A stretch of 64,000 nt of DNA. It comes from Aradus depressus. Lineage: Eukaryota; Arthropoda; Insecta; Hemiptera; Aradidae. The notes beneath the pieces are model-generated. The model searched no databases, was not told where the DNA came from, and saw nothing but the letters and a program-made list of their open reading frames with translations. Location: NCBI GenBank assembly GCA_963662175.1, contig OY759218.1:992001-1056000 (forward strand), read 5' to 3'. Below, one piece after another: positions 26,336-36,313 of this stretch. The position numbers and the translations under genes are program-made. Numbering within the stretch: the first letter of the stretch is position 1; each line of letters opens with the position of its first letter.

Positions 26336-26734
26336 GTGCTCAAGGCTATTTTCAACCTAAGTGATATTTCACCTACCCAGGTTTATTTACATAACATACG
26401 TCTCATTATCGAGTACCTCACATTCGAAAAAGACCTGGATCATCGCTTAAAGTCCCATCCGAAGGACGACGTGCTCAAGGCTATTTTCAACCTAAGTGAA
26501 ATTTCACCTACCCAGGTTTATTTACATAACATACGTCTCATTATCGAGTACCTCACATTCGAAAAAGTCCTGGAACATCGCATAAAGTCCCATCCGAAGG
26601 ACGACGTGCTCATAGTTATTTTTCACTTCCCGATTAAAACATCTGACCTAAGTGCCTCAGCTAGATTACTAAGTGGCGATCCTGAGCTCGGTAGACTCCA
26701 TTCTTCAAATTTCTCGCTTTTTAACGGTTTATAG
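26336..26734 (+). repeat. Expanded monomer with a 135-bp internal duplication
   Basis: The segment from the first GTGCTCAAGG box through CATCGCTTAAAGTCCCATCC is present twice before the normal GTGCTCATAGTT continues, adding 135 bp. That equals the spacing between the two 28-bp boxes inside every monomer, so unequal exchange between those boxes explains it. The reading frame stays open for 132 codons because 135 is a multiple of three. The same expansion lies at 45455-45853, and a related one near 51530-51690. Confidence 0.9.
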
Positions 26735-27187
26735 ATTAAATATTTGTTAAAACTGATAGAGAACGACCGGATTATCTGAATCCTACACAAAAATCAAAAT
26801 AAAAATGTTTTTCAAAAAATTTGCGCTATTTAACGGTTTATAGGCCTAATAATTGTTAAAACTGATACGACAGATTCAGATTTATCCGGAAAGTCCCATC
26901 CGAAGGACGACGTGCTCAAGGCTTTCAACCTAAGTAGAAATTGACCTACCCAGGTTTATTTACATAACATACGTCTCATTATCGAGTACCTCACATTCGA
27001 AAAAGCCCTGGATCATCGCTTAAAGTCCCATCCGAAGGACGACGTGCTCAAAGTGTTTTTTAACTTCCCGATTGAAACATCTGACCTAAGTGCCTCAGCT
27101 AGATTTCTAAGTGGCGATCCTCAGCTCGGTAGACTCCATTCTTCAAATTTCTCGCTTTTTAACGGTTTATAGATTTAATATTTGTTA

Positions 27188-27418
27188 AAACTGATACGAG
27201 AGATTCAGATTTATCCGGAAAGTCCCATCCGAATTAAATATTAAAATTATTTGTTAAAACTGATAGAGAACGACCGGATTATCTGAATCCTACACAAAAA
27301 TCAAAATAAAAATGTTTTTCAAAAAATTTGCGCTATTTAACGGTTTATAGGCCTAATAATTGTTAAAACTGATACGACAGATTCAGATTTATCCGGAAAG
27401 TCCCATCCGAAGGACGAC
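27188..27418 (+). repeat. 178-bp extra segment with filler DNA at a satellite junction
   Basis: After AGTCCCATCCGA the sequence passes into ATTAAATATTAAAATTA, then TTTGTTAAAACTGATAGAGA, and runs through a second copy of the AT-rich half back to TCCCATCCGAAGGACG. The duplicate locus at 46301-46360 goes straight from the first CCCATCCGA to AGGACGACG, so 178 bp are private to this copy. The short AT filler is not standard satellite. Confidence 0.85.
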
Positions 27419-30400
27419 GTGCTCAAGGCTATGTTCAACCTAAGTGATATTTCACCTACCCAGGTTTATTTACATAACATACGTCTCATTATCGAGTACC
27501 TCACATTCGAAAAAGCCCTGGATCATCGCTTAAAGTCCCATCCGAAGGACGACGTGCTCAAAGTGTTTTTTAACTTCCCGATTGAAACATCTGACCTAAG
27601 TGCCTCAGCTAGATTTCTAAGTGGCGATCCTCAGCTCGGTAGACTCCATTCTTGAAATTTCTCGCTTTTTAACGGTTTATAGATTTAATATTTGTTAAAA
27701 CTGATAGAGAACGACCGGATTATCTGAATCCTACACAAAAATCAAAATAAAAATGTTTTTCTAAAAATTTGAGCTATTTAACGGTTTATAGGCCTAATAA
27801 TTGTTAAAACTGATACGAGAGATTCAGATTTATCCGGAAAGTCCCATCCGAAGGACGACGTGCTCAAGGCTATTTTCAACCAAAGTGATATTTCACCTAC
27901 CCAGGTTTATTTACATAACATACGTCTCATTATCGAGTACCTCACATTCGAAAAAGCCCTGGATCATCGCTTAAAGTCCCATCCGAAGGACGACGTGCTC
28001 AAAGTGTTTTTTAACTTCCCGATTGAAACATCTGACCTAAGTGCCTCAACTAGATTTCTAAGTGGCGATCCTGAGCTCGGTAGACTCCATTCTTGAAATT
28101 TCTCGCTTTTTAACGGTTTATAGATTTAATATTTGTTAAAACTGATAGAGAACGACCGGATTATCTGAATCCTACACAAAAATCAAAATAAAAATGTTTT
28201 TCGAAAAATTTGCGCTATTTAACGGTTTATAGGCTTAATAATTGTTAAAACTGATACGACAGATTCAGATTTATCCGGAAAGTCCCATCCGAAGGACGAC
28301 GTGCTCAAGGCTATTTTCAACCTAAGTGAAATTTCACCTACCCAGGTTTATTTACATAACATACGTCTCATTATCGAGTACCTCACATTCGAAAAAGTCC
28401 TGGAACATCGCATAAAGTCCCATCCGAAGGACGACGTGCTCATAGTTATTTTTCACTTCCCGATTAAAACATCTGACCTAAGTGCCTCAGCTAGATTACT
28501 AAGTGGCGATCCTGAGCTCGGTAGACTCCATTCTTGAAATTTCTCGCTTTTTAACGGTTTATAGATTTAATATTTGTTAAAACTGATAGAGAACGACCGG
28601 ATTATCTGAATCCTACACAAAAATCAAAATAAAAATGTTTTTCGAAAAATTTGCGCTATTTAACGGTTTATAGGCTTAATAATTGTTAAAACTGATACGA
28701 CAGATTCAGATTTATCCGGAAAGTCCCATCCGAAGGACGACGTGCTCAAGGCTATTTTCAACCTAAGTGAAATTTCACCTACCCAGGTTTATTTACATAA
28801 CATACGTCTCATTATCGAGTACCTCACATTCGAAAAAGTCCTGGAACATCGCATAAAGTCCCATCCGAAGGACGACGTGCTCATAGTTATTTTTCACTTC
28901 CCGATTAAAACATCTGACCTAAGTGCCTCAGCTAGATTACTAAGTGGCGATCCTGAGCTCGGTAGACTCCATTCTTCACATTTCTCGCTTTTTAGCGGTT
29001 TATAGATTAAATATTTGTTAAAACTGATAGAGAACGACCGGATTATCTGAATCCTACACAAAAATCAAAATAAAAATGTTTTTCAAAAAATTTGCGCTAT
29101 TTAACGGTTTATAGGCCTAATAATTGTTAAAACTGATACGACAGATTCAGATTTATCCGGAAAGTCCCATCCGAAGGACGACGTGCTCAAGGCTTTCAAC
29201 CTAAGTAGAAATTGACCTACCCAGGTTTATTTACATAACATACGTCTCATTATCGAGTACCTCACATTCGAAAAAGCCCTGGATCATCGCTAAAAGTCCT
29301 ATCCGAAGGACGACGTGCTCAAAGTGTTTTTTAACTTCCCGATTGAAACATCTGACCTAAGTGCCTCAGCTAGATTTCTAAGTGGCGATCCTCAGCTCGG
29401 TAGACTCCATTCTTCAAATTTCTCGCTTTTTAACGGTTTATAGATTTAATATTTGTTAAAACTGATAGAGAACGACCGGATTATCTGAATCCTACACAAA
29501 AATCAAAATAAAAATGTTTTTCAAAAACTTTGCGCTATTTAACGGTTTATAGGCCTAATAATTGTTAAAACTGATACGACAGATTCAGATTTATCCGGAA
29601 AGTCCCATCCGAAGGACGACGTGGTCAAGGCTTTCAACCTAAGTAGAAATTGACCTACCCAGGTTTATTTACATAACATACGTCTCATTATCGAGTACCT
29701 CACATTCGAAAAAGCCCTGGATCATTGCTTAATGTCCCATCCGAAGGACGACGTGCTCAAAGTTATTTTTAGCTTCCCGATTAAAACATCTGACCTAAGT
29801 GCCTCAACTAGATTACTAAGTGGCGATCCTGAGCTCGGTAGACTCCATTCTTGAAATTTCTCGCTTTTTAACGGTTTATAGATTTAATATTTGTTAAAAC
29901 TGATTGAGAACGACCGGAATATCTAAATCCTACACAAAAATCAAAATAAAAATGTTTTTCAAAAAATTCACGCTATTTAACGGTTTATAGGCTTAATAAC
30001 TGTTAAAACTGATACGACAGAATCAGATATATCCGAAAAGTCCCATCCGACGGACGACGTGCTCAAGGCTATTTTCAACCTAAGTGAAATTTCACCTAAC
30101 CAGGTTTATTTACATAACATACGTCTCATTTTCGAGTACCTCACATTCGAAAAAGCCCTGGATCATCGCTTAAAGTCCCATCCGAAGGACGACGTGCTCA
30201 AAGTGTTTTTTAACTTCCCGATTGAAACATCTGACCTAAGTGCCTCAAATAGATTTCTAAGTGGCGATCCTGAGCTCGGTAGACTCCATTCTTGAAATTT
30301 CTCGCTTTTTAACGGTTTATAGATTTAATATTTGTTAAAACTGATAGAGAACGACCGGATTATCTGAATCCTACACAAAAATCAAAATAAAAATGTTTTT

Positions 30401-31531
30401 CAAAAAATTTGCGCTATTTAACGGTTTATAGGCCAAATAATTGTTAAAACTGATACGAGAGATTCAGATTTATCCGGAAAGTCCCATCCGAAGGACGACG
30501 TGCTCAAGGCTATTTTCAACCTAAGTGAAATTTCACCTACCCAGGTTTATTTACATAACATACGTCTCATTATCGAGTACCTCACATTCGAAAAAGTCCT
30601 GGAACATCGCTTAAAGTCCCATACGAAGGACGACGTGCTCAAAGTTATTTTTAGCTTCTCGATTAAAACATCTGACCTAAGTGCCTCAACTAGATTTCTA
30701 AGTGGCGATCCTGAGCTCGGTAGACTCCATTCTTGAAATTTCTCGCTTTTTAATGGTTTATAGATTTAATATTTGTTAAAACTGATAGAGAACGACCGGA
30801 TTATCTGAATCCTACACAAAAATCAAAATAAAAATGTTTTTCAAAAAATTTGCGCTATTTAACGGTTTATAGGCCAAATAATTGTTAAAACTGATACGAG
30901 AGATTCAGATTTATCCGGAAAGTCCCATCCGAAGGACGACGTGCTCAAGGCTATTTTCAACCTAAGTGAAATTTCACCTACCCAGGTTTATTTACATAAC
31001 ATACGTCTCATTATCGAGTACCTCACATTCGAAAAAGTCCTGGAACATCGCTTAAAGTCCCATCCGAAGGACGACGTGCTCATAGTTATTTTTCACTTCC
31101 CGATTAAAACATCTGACCTAAGTGCCTCAGCTAGATTTGTAAGTGGCGATCCTGAGCTCGGTAGACTCCATTCTTGAAATTTCTCGCTTTTTAACGGTTT
31201 ATAGATTAAATATTTGTTAAAACTGATAGAGAACGACCGGATTATCTGAACCCCACACAAAAATCAAAATGAAAACGTTTTTCAAAAAATTCGCGCTATT
31301 TAACGAATTATAGGCTTAATAATTGTTAAAACTGATACTACAGATTCAGATATATCCGGAAAGTCCCATCCGAAGGACGACGTGCTCAAGGCTTTCAACC
31401 TAAGTAGAAATTGACCTACCCAGGTTTATTTACATAACATACGTCTCATTATCGAGTACCTCACATTCGAAAAAGCCCTGGATCATTGCTTAATGTCCCA
31501 TCCGAAGGACGACGTGCTCAAAGTTATTTTT

Positions 31532-31659
31532 TTTTTTTATTTATTTATTTATATATTTACAACGGCATAATAACATTTGCCATTAGCAATTGTGATAAAT
31601 AGAGCAGTGTCAGGTGCGTGGCTGTACTGCTGAGGTACGTGACCGAAGAGGAGTCCAGG
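31532..31659 (-). other. LINE 3' UTR and A-rich/TAAA tail
   Basis: On the + strand the tail reads as a run of about 12 T followed by ATTTATTTATTTATATATTT. In element orientation this is a TAAA-repeat ending in oligo(A), the normal 3' signature of target-primed reverse transcription. About 100 nt of 3' UTR separate it from the ORF2 TAG at 31660-31662. Four or five T residues could equally belong to the satellite, so the border is ambiguous between 31527 and 31532. Confidence 0.85.
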
Positions 31660-34368
31660 CTAGTCCTGGAGCAGGTCCCTCTGCCATATCCGCTTGAGGC
31701 GTCGTGGTGGATTTGTGGGGAGAATGTTTGTAGATAATTCTTGTATAAGTGGATTGGCGTGATGATGGAGTTTGTCGTGAAAATTTTGATATCGTGTCTT
31801 GATAACAGAAGGTACAAATGGGATATTGAGGTCATTATGTAATGTGAGGTTGGAAACGTAAAATGGTGCATTGGCAATGTGGCGTAGTATGATGGATTGT
31901 ATTGACTGAAGGCGTTGTATGTTTGATTTTTTGGCTGATCCCCATATCTCGATGCCGTAAGTCCAGATGGGTTTTAGTATAGTGTTGTAAATGTGAAGTT
32001 TGTTTTCAAGCGATAATGTCGATCGTCGTCCAATGATGGATTTCAGTCGTCCAAATCGTCTTTTGAGGTCTGTGCGTTTCAGTCTGATATGAGTTGTCCA
32101 AGTTAAACGTCTGTCTAAATGAAGTCCTAGATATCGTACAGTGTCGGATGCAGGAATGGGCTGGTTGTTAATGTAAACTGGTGGACAAGTGTTGTGTCTG
32201 AGGGTAAATGTGGTTTGCAGAGATTTGTCTCCATTAATTTTTATTCTCCATTTGTTGGCCCAATCTGTTAGCTGGTGTAAATGTTCCTGTAAGTGTGAGC
32301 TTGCTTGTGTTGGGTCTGAGTGTGTTGAGAGAATGGCTTTGTCGTCTGCGTACGTAGCGAGTAGTGTGTTGTCGTGTTGTGGAATGTGTGCTGTGTAGAT
32401 TGAGAAGAGTAGGGGACTGAGGGAACTTCCTTGGGGGACTCCAGCTTTGACCTCCAAAAAATGCGATGAAAAAGATCCCTCAGACACCCTAAAGTTTCTG
32501 TTCTCTAAGAATGACTTAAGTATTAAATAATATGTGTGAGGAAGGTGAGTTTTAAGTGTGTATAGCAAGCCTGGGTGCCAGACACGATCAAACGCTTTTT
32601 CAATGTCCAGAAATACGCCTGTGCAAAACTCTTTTCTTTCAAAGCTGGTGGCGATGTAATCGACCAAACGATGGCACTGGTGTATTGTCGAATGTCTTTG
32701 TCGAAAGCCAAATTGATGGTCTGGGAGAAGGTTGTCTTGTGCAGTGATGTAGGTTAGTCTGTCCAGTAGAAGTCTCTCTAGTGGTTTGGATATCACAGGA
32801 AGCAGACTTATAGGACGGTATGACGAGGCCTGGTCTGGGGTTTTCCCTGGTTTGAGAATCATCCTTACTACTGACATCTTCCAGACAAGGGGATAGTAAC
32901 ATAGTCGTAGTACTGAGTTGTATAGGTTCGTCAAGTAAATTAGTCCTTTTCTCGGTAGCTGTCTTAGTATCTCAGCGGTTATCAGATCATGACCTGGAGA
33001 TTTGCGTAAAGGGAGTTGTTTGATTGTCAGTTCAACTTCATTGGGATTGAATGCCTTTGGTGGGGGAGTTAGCTGAAGAGGGGTGGTAAGTTGTGTCAGT
33101 ACTCGGTCTGTGTGTTGGTCGTCTCCTATGTCCTCGTGGGGAGTGAATACTTTGGAAAGATAATCAGCGTAGAGGTCTGCCTTCTCCTGGTCTGACCTAG
33201 TCCAAGCCCCGTCATCCTGCCGAAGGGGGTGTGATACCCGAGCATTGCCAAGAAGCCGCTTCGTCGCTGTCCAAAGTGAGTTATCTCGAGCCGCCAGAGT
33301 CGAGATATATGTCTCATGTCTGTATTGTTTTAGTTTGGAAAGTTCTGTAGAGAGGGTTCGCCGGAGTTGATTGTATGTCTGTCTGTCGGAAGGGTACCTC
33401 GATCTTTGCCATCGAGACCTGGCCGCTCTTTTCTCTCTTATCATCTGCAGGATGTGTGGTGGGAGGGATATGTTGTTGTGTGAGCGTCTTGGTCTGGGTG
33501 GTCGGCAGGATTTTGTCACAGCTTCTTGAATCCAAGTTGTGAATTTACCTGCTGCGTCTTCAAGTTCGTCTCGTGTCCGTATGGTACTGTTTAAGTTTAT
33601 TTTGTCCTCCAGTTCTCCTCTGAAACAGTCCCAGTTTATTGGTCCTGTTATTAGTGATGGCCTCTGAGGCCGGGCCAGGGGTTTGGAGCCTAGTTCAAGT
33701 AAAACTGGGGAGTGGTCTGATGATAAGTCGTCTAAGGCAGTCACAGAAGTATGAGATGCGTTTATATGGGATGTAATAAAATAGTCGAGTAAGTCAGGGG
33801 ATTTAGTGATGGATGTAGGCCAATACGTTGGTTGTCTTGGGGCTATGATGTCATAACGGGAAGAATTTAGTAGTCCAAGTAGTCTCCGTCCTCTAGTGTT
33901 GGTCGTGCGGCACCCAAAATGCACATGTTTGGCGTTCAGATCGCCACCAGCTATGAATCGTGAACCCAGGCCTTGGAGGAATGTGGTCATGTCGTGTTGT
34001 GTCAGTGCTTTGTTGGGTGGGCTGTAAGCTGAACAGATTGTTAATGGGCTGGAGTTGCAATTAATAGAGACGGTTGTGTATTGAAGTGACATGGTAGGTG
34101 TTTGTGGTATGACGGTGTGCTGGATGCTGTTATGTATGAGGATGAGGCTGCCGCCATGTGCTGTTCCGTCAGGATGGTCTGTTCTGTATGTTACGTAGTC
34201 CATGATGTGAAAGTATAGTTTGGAAGTCAAATGCGTCTCAGTAATTAGTGCTATATCAATTTTTTTGTCGTTAAGAAGTATTTCCAGTTCATGTTTATGG
34301 GAGATCAGCCCATTGGCATTCCACAGTAGGAGTTTTAGTTTGTTATTTGTGTGTATTGTGTGAATCAT
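31660..34368 (-). CDS. LINE ORF2 polyprotein: APE-like endonuclease and reverse transcriptase
   Basis: This 902-residue protein nicks chromosomal DNA and copies the element RNA at the nick. The endonuclease lies at residues 10-227 with WNANG (16-20), the metal-binding ITETH (E44), GGDLNAKH (D143, N145, H148), PDLLDYF (D192/D195) and SSDHSP (D218, H219), so the active site is complete. The reverse transcriptase spans about 490-760: SYRPISLLP (516-524), FLDIEKAFD (D588), AGVPQGSSLSP (642-652), catalytic YADD (673-676) and YLGLHLD (746-752). A C-terminal region (780-902) with WTYGIEIWG (802-810) follows. No RNase H domain is seen, and the length is normal for the Jockey clade. The ATG overlaps the ORF1 stop as ATGA, suggesting coupled re-initiation. 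There are no internal stops, so the copy is probably competent. Confidence 0.95.
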   Translation of the reverse strand: MIHTIHTNNKLKLLLWNANGLISHKHELEILLNDKKIDIALITETHLTSKLYFHIMDYVTYRTDHPDGTAHGGSLILIHNSIQHTVIPQTPTMSLQYTTVSINCNSSPLTICSAYSPPNKALTQHDMTTFLQGLGSRFIAGGDLNAKHVHFGCRTTNTRGRRLLGLLNSSRYDIIAPRQPTYWPTSITKSPDLLDYFITSHINASHTSVTALDDLSSDHSPVLLELGSKPLARPQRPSLITGPINWDCFRGELEDKINLNSTIRTRDELEDAAGKFTTWIQEAVTKSCRPPRPRRSHNNISLPPHILQMIREKRAARSRWQRSRYPSDRQTYNQLRRTLSTELSKLKQYRHETYISTLAARDNSLWTATKRLLGNARVSHPLRQDDGAWTRSDQEKADLYADYLSKVFTPHEDIGDDQHTDRVLTQLTTPLQLTPPPKAFNPNEVELTIKQLPLRKSPGHDLITAEILRQLPRKGLIYLTNLYNSVLRLCYYPLVWKMSVVRMILKPGKTPDQASSYRPISLLPVISKPLERLLLDRLTYITAQDNLLPDHQFGFRQRHSTIHQCHRLVDYIATSFERKEFCTGVFLDIEKAFDRVWHPGLLYTLKTHLPHTYYLILKSFLENRNFRVSEGSFSSHFLEVKAGVPQGSSLSPLLFSIYTAHIPQHDNTLLATYADDKAILSTHSDPTQASSHLQEHLHQLTDWANKWRIKINGDKSLQTTFTLRHNTCPPVYINNQPIPASDTVRYLGLHLDRRLTWTTHIRLKRTDLKRRFGRLKSIIGRRSTLSLENKLHIYNTILKPIWTYGIEIWGSAKKSNIQRLQSIQSIILRHIANAPFYVSNLTLHNDLNIPFVPSVIKTRYQNFHDKLHHHANPLIQELSTNILPTNPPRRLKRIWQRDLLQD

Positions 34369-35540
34369 TTTGATAGTTTTGGAATGAGCTCTGAAACAAG
34401 TGTTGTGAGGAGGGTGATGAGGGGTGTGATGACAGATTTGAAATCAGCGAGAAATGAGGTGAGCGTGTTGGCGATGTCGATACTACCTGAAGCAGGCATG
34501 GGAGGGGGGACCGTCTCCGAGGCGGCCGCATCTCTGTAGCTCCTCTCCGGCCGGACCCCAGCAGTAGGGGCGGCTGGCATTGCAGCTGGGTAGTCAGTCT
34601 GGCTGAGTGGTGGCGGCCTCCGGGCGGCTTCCTCCTGGCTGGTTCTTCTGTTCTTCAACTGCTGGTAAACCATGCAGCCGCGATAACTGGCAGGGTGCGG
34701 GCCTCCACAGAGAGCGCACGTAGCTGGAGTGTCTCTCGTCTTTTGGCAGTCCTTCGTAAAATGGTCCTGGCCACATTTCACGCACTTTGGTGGGTGGTTG
34801 CAGTAACCCCTCGTATGGAGGAGCTCCTGGCAGCGGTGACATTGAGGAATGACTCCTCGCTGTCGTGGCTCTTCTACAGTTATTCTCTGGCAAGCCAGAA
34901 ATTGTAGCTTAAAAATATTTTTATTGGTATCACTAGGGTCTAGATCTACAAAAAAAATAGGAAGTGGAATTTTGGTTTTCCTGTTGAGAGCGTTAATGAC
35001 GCTCCTGACACTGTAGCCTTGCTTCGTCAGGTCCTCTTTTATTTCTGCGACGTCAGTGGATGGGTGAAGTTGTTTGAGAACTATACGAAATGACTTTTCT
35101 GTTTGGAGCTGGTACGTGTGGAAGTCAGCCTCACGCATCTGTAAATATTTAATGGTTTTCCGATAGCCATCTGAACTACTGGTCGCGATAGACGTTTTAT
35201 TGGCTTTAGTTTCTAGTGTGAATGAGTCCTTCCCAATGAGCGCAAGCAGGTCTTCTTTTAATCTTTTTATGTCGTTCAGATTTCGAGTATATATTTTTGG
35301 AGGTTTTTTTTGTAATTTTTCTACTGTTGGCTCCTCATCCATTTTTTGAGAATCATTTCTTTCTGTATCATGTACTATAAGCTTGGTGAGAGGCTGAAAA
35401 GGATTGGGCGTAATGAAATTTGGAATGGTGATTTCGTGACTTTTGAAAAATTTTTCAGGGATGGGTGAATGAGATGAAGATCGTTTTGATTTTCCCTGGG
35501 CTCGTGTGGGTGCGGGGCTGGGTGATGGTTGAGTGGTCAT
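34365..35540 (-). CDS. LINE ORF1 protein (gag-like, three zinc knuckles)
   Basis: This 391-residue nucleic-acid-binding protein is expected to coat the element RNA and form the ribonucleoprotein with ORF2. Residues 1-80 are Ser/Pro/Lys-rich and low complexity. Residues about 130-225 match the conserved region preceding the knuckles in Jockey-type gag proteins (KIPLPIFFVDLDP at 190-202, LACQRITVEEPRQR at 215-228). Three CCHC knuckles follow: C234-x2-C237-x4-H242-x4-C247, C253-x2-C256-x3-H260-x4-C265, and C275-x2-C278-x3-H282-x6-C289. The last has the wider spacing typical of this family. A Pro/Ala-rich linker (308-350) leads to a hydrophobic C-terminus (356-391). The start is the ATG at 35538-35540. 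The TGA stop overlaps the ORF2 ATG. I see no frameshift or stop. Membership of the retrotransposon gag family is secure; the exact clade is less so. Confidence 0.93.
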   Translation of the reverse strand: MTTQPSPSPAPTRAQGKSKRSSSHSPIPEKFFKSHEITIPNFITPNPFQPLTKLIVHDTERNDSQKMDEEPTVEKLQKKPPKIYTRNLNDIKRLKEDLLALIGKDSFTLETKANKTSIATSSSDGYRKTIKYLQMREADFHTYQLQTEKSFRIVLKQLHPSTDVAEIKEDLTKQGYSVRSVINALNRKTKIPLPIFFVDLDPSDTNKNIFKLQFLACQRITVEEPRQRGVIPQCHRCQELLHTRGYCNHPPKCVKCGQDHFTKDCQKTRDTPATCALCGGPHPASYRGCMVYQQLKNRRTSQEEAARRPPPLSQTDYPAAMPAAPTAGVRPERSYRDAAASETVPPPMPASGSIDIANTLTSFLADFKSVITPLITLLTTLVSELIPKLSK

Positions 35541-35773
35541 GGCTTACCTTCCGTCTTCAAGTTCCTTTGGGAACCCGCGGGGCAGCAACAATAGTCCGGG
35601 TAATATTTAACGAAAAAACAATAAAACTGATAACACTAAACACATAATAATTAAAAATGAATGTTAATAAACTGAAAAAGAATAATTGAAATGCAAAAGA
35701 AAAACAAATAAACGAAAATCACATAAGTTAACCTTAAATAGGAATGTTCACTCTATGATAGCTACAGCTGTTC
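35541..35773 (-). promoter_or_regulatory. LINE 5' untranslated region with presumed internal promoter
   Basis: About 233 nt lie between the satellite junction and the ORF1 ATG. LINEs of this type carry an internal RNA polymerase II promoter at the extreme 5' end, which would start near 35773 on the minus strand. I see no TATA box there, as expected for such promoters, but I cannot identify a specific initiator. The length alone does not prove that the 5' end is complete. Confidence 0.5.
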
Positions 35774-36313
35774 CCTCAACTAGATTTCTAAGTGGCGATC
35801 CTGAGCTCGGTAGACTCCATTCTTGAAATTTCTCGCTTTTTAATGGTTTATAGATTTAATATTTGTTAAAACTGATAGAGAACGACCGGATTATCGGAAT
35901 CCTACACAAAAATCAAAATAAAAATGTTTTTTAAAAAATTTGCTCTATTTAACGGTTTATAGGCTTAATAATTGTTAGAACTGATACGACAGATTCAGAT
36001 TTATCCGGAAAGTCCCATCCGAAGGACGCCGTGCTCAAGGCTATTTTCAACCTAAGTGAAATTTCACCTACCCAGGTTTATTTACATAACATACGTCTCA
36101 TTATCGAGTACCTCACATTCGAAAAAGTCCTGGAACATCGCTTAAAGTCCAATCCGAAGGACGACGTGCTCAAAGTTATTTTTAACTTCCCGATTAAAAC
36201 ATCTGACCTAAGTGCCTCAGCTAGATTTCTAAGTGGCGATCCTGAGCTCGGTAGACTCCATTCTTCAAAGCTTTTCAACGGTTTATAGATTTAATATTTG
36301 TTAACTGATAGAG
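35774..36313 (+). repeat. 441-bp satellite, block 3 (short)
   Basis: The remainder of the monomer split by the LINE is followed by one further monomer at 36031, whose final part is shortened (TTCTTCAAAGCTTTTCAACGG, about 10 bp missing). It ends at TTAACTGATAGAG, the standard left junction of the composite. No gene is present. Confidence 0.93.

Larger units (their letters stand above)
24440..30370 (+). repeat. Segmental duplication, copy 1 (paired with 43560-51405)
   Basis: The right part of composite 1 plus the following satellite matches the right part of composite 2 plus block 4. The offset is about 19119 bp, then 18941 after the 178-bp difference, then 21034 after the extra 2093-bp repeat in copy 2. 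Shared private variants include GTGTTCAAGG, GAAAAAGACCTGG, CATCGCATAAAG and TCATTTTCGAG. Only isolated substitutions separate the copies, for example GTGGGGTTCG against GTGAGGTTCG. Confidence 0.88.
25715..31531 (+). repeat. 441-bp satellite array, block 2
   Basis: This block holds about 13 monomers in the same orientation as block 1, including variant D copies and one expanded monomer (26336). The first monomer after the composite is diagnostic: ACGACGTGTTCAAGG replaces GTGCTCAAGG, and GCCCCGGATCAT replaces GCCCTGGATCAT. A monomer with an identical start follows composite 2 at 45014. The block ends inside a monomer at AAAGTTATTTTT, where the LINE begins. No gene is present. Confidence 0.95.
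31532..35773 (-). mobile_element. Jockey-like non-LTR retrotransposon (LINE), structurally complete
   Basis: About 4.24 kb inserted antisense to the satellite. In element order it has a 5' UTR of about 233 nt (35541-35773), ORF1 (34365-35540), ORF2 overlapping ORF1 by 4 nt (31660-34368), and a short 3' UTR ending in an A-rich/TAAA tail (31532-31659). Both ORFs are uninterrupted and all catalytic motifs I looked for are present, so the copy looks young. The left satellite flank stops at AAAGTTATTTTT and the right resumes at CCTCAACTAGATTTC; about 31 bp of satellite are missing between them and no target-site duplication is visible. Jockey-clade placement rests on the three-zinc-knuckle ORF1 and on APE endonuclease plus RT without RNase H; a sister clade is possible. 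Confidence 0.93.

Noticed and set aside
31557..35647. Additional open frames of 60-106 codons overlapping the LINE on both strands
   Set aside because: They lie in alternative frames of ORF1 and ORF2 and show no recognisable domains; they are shadows of the real ORFs.
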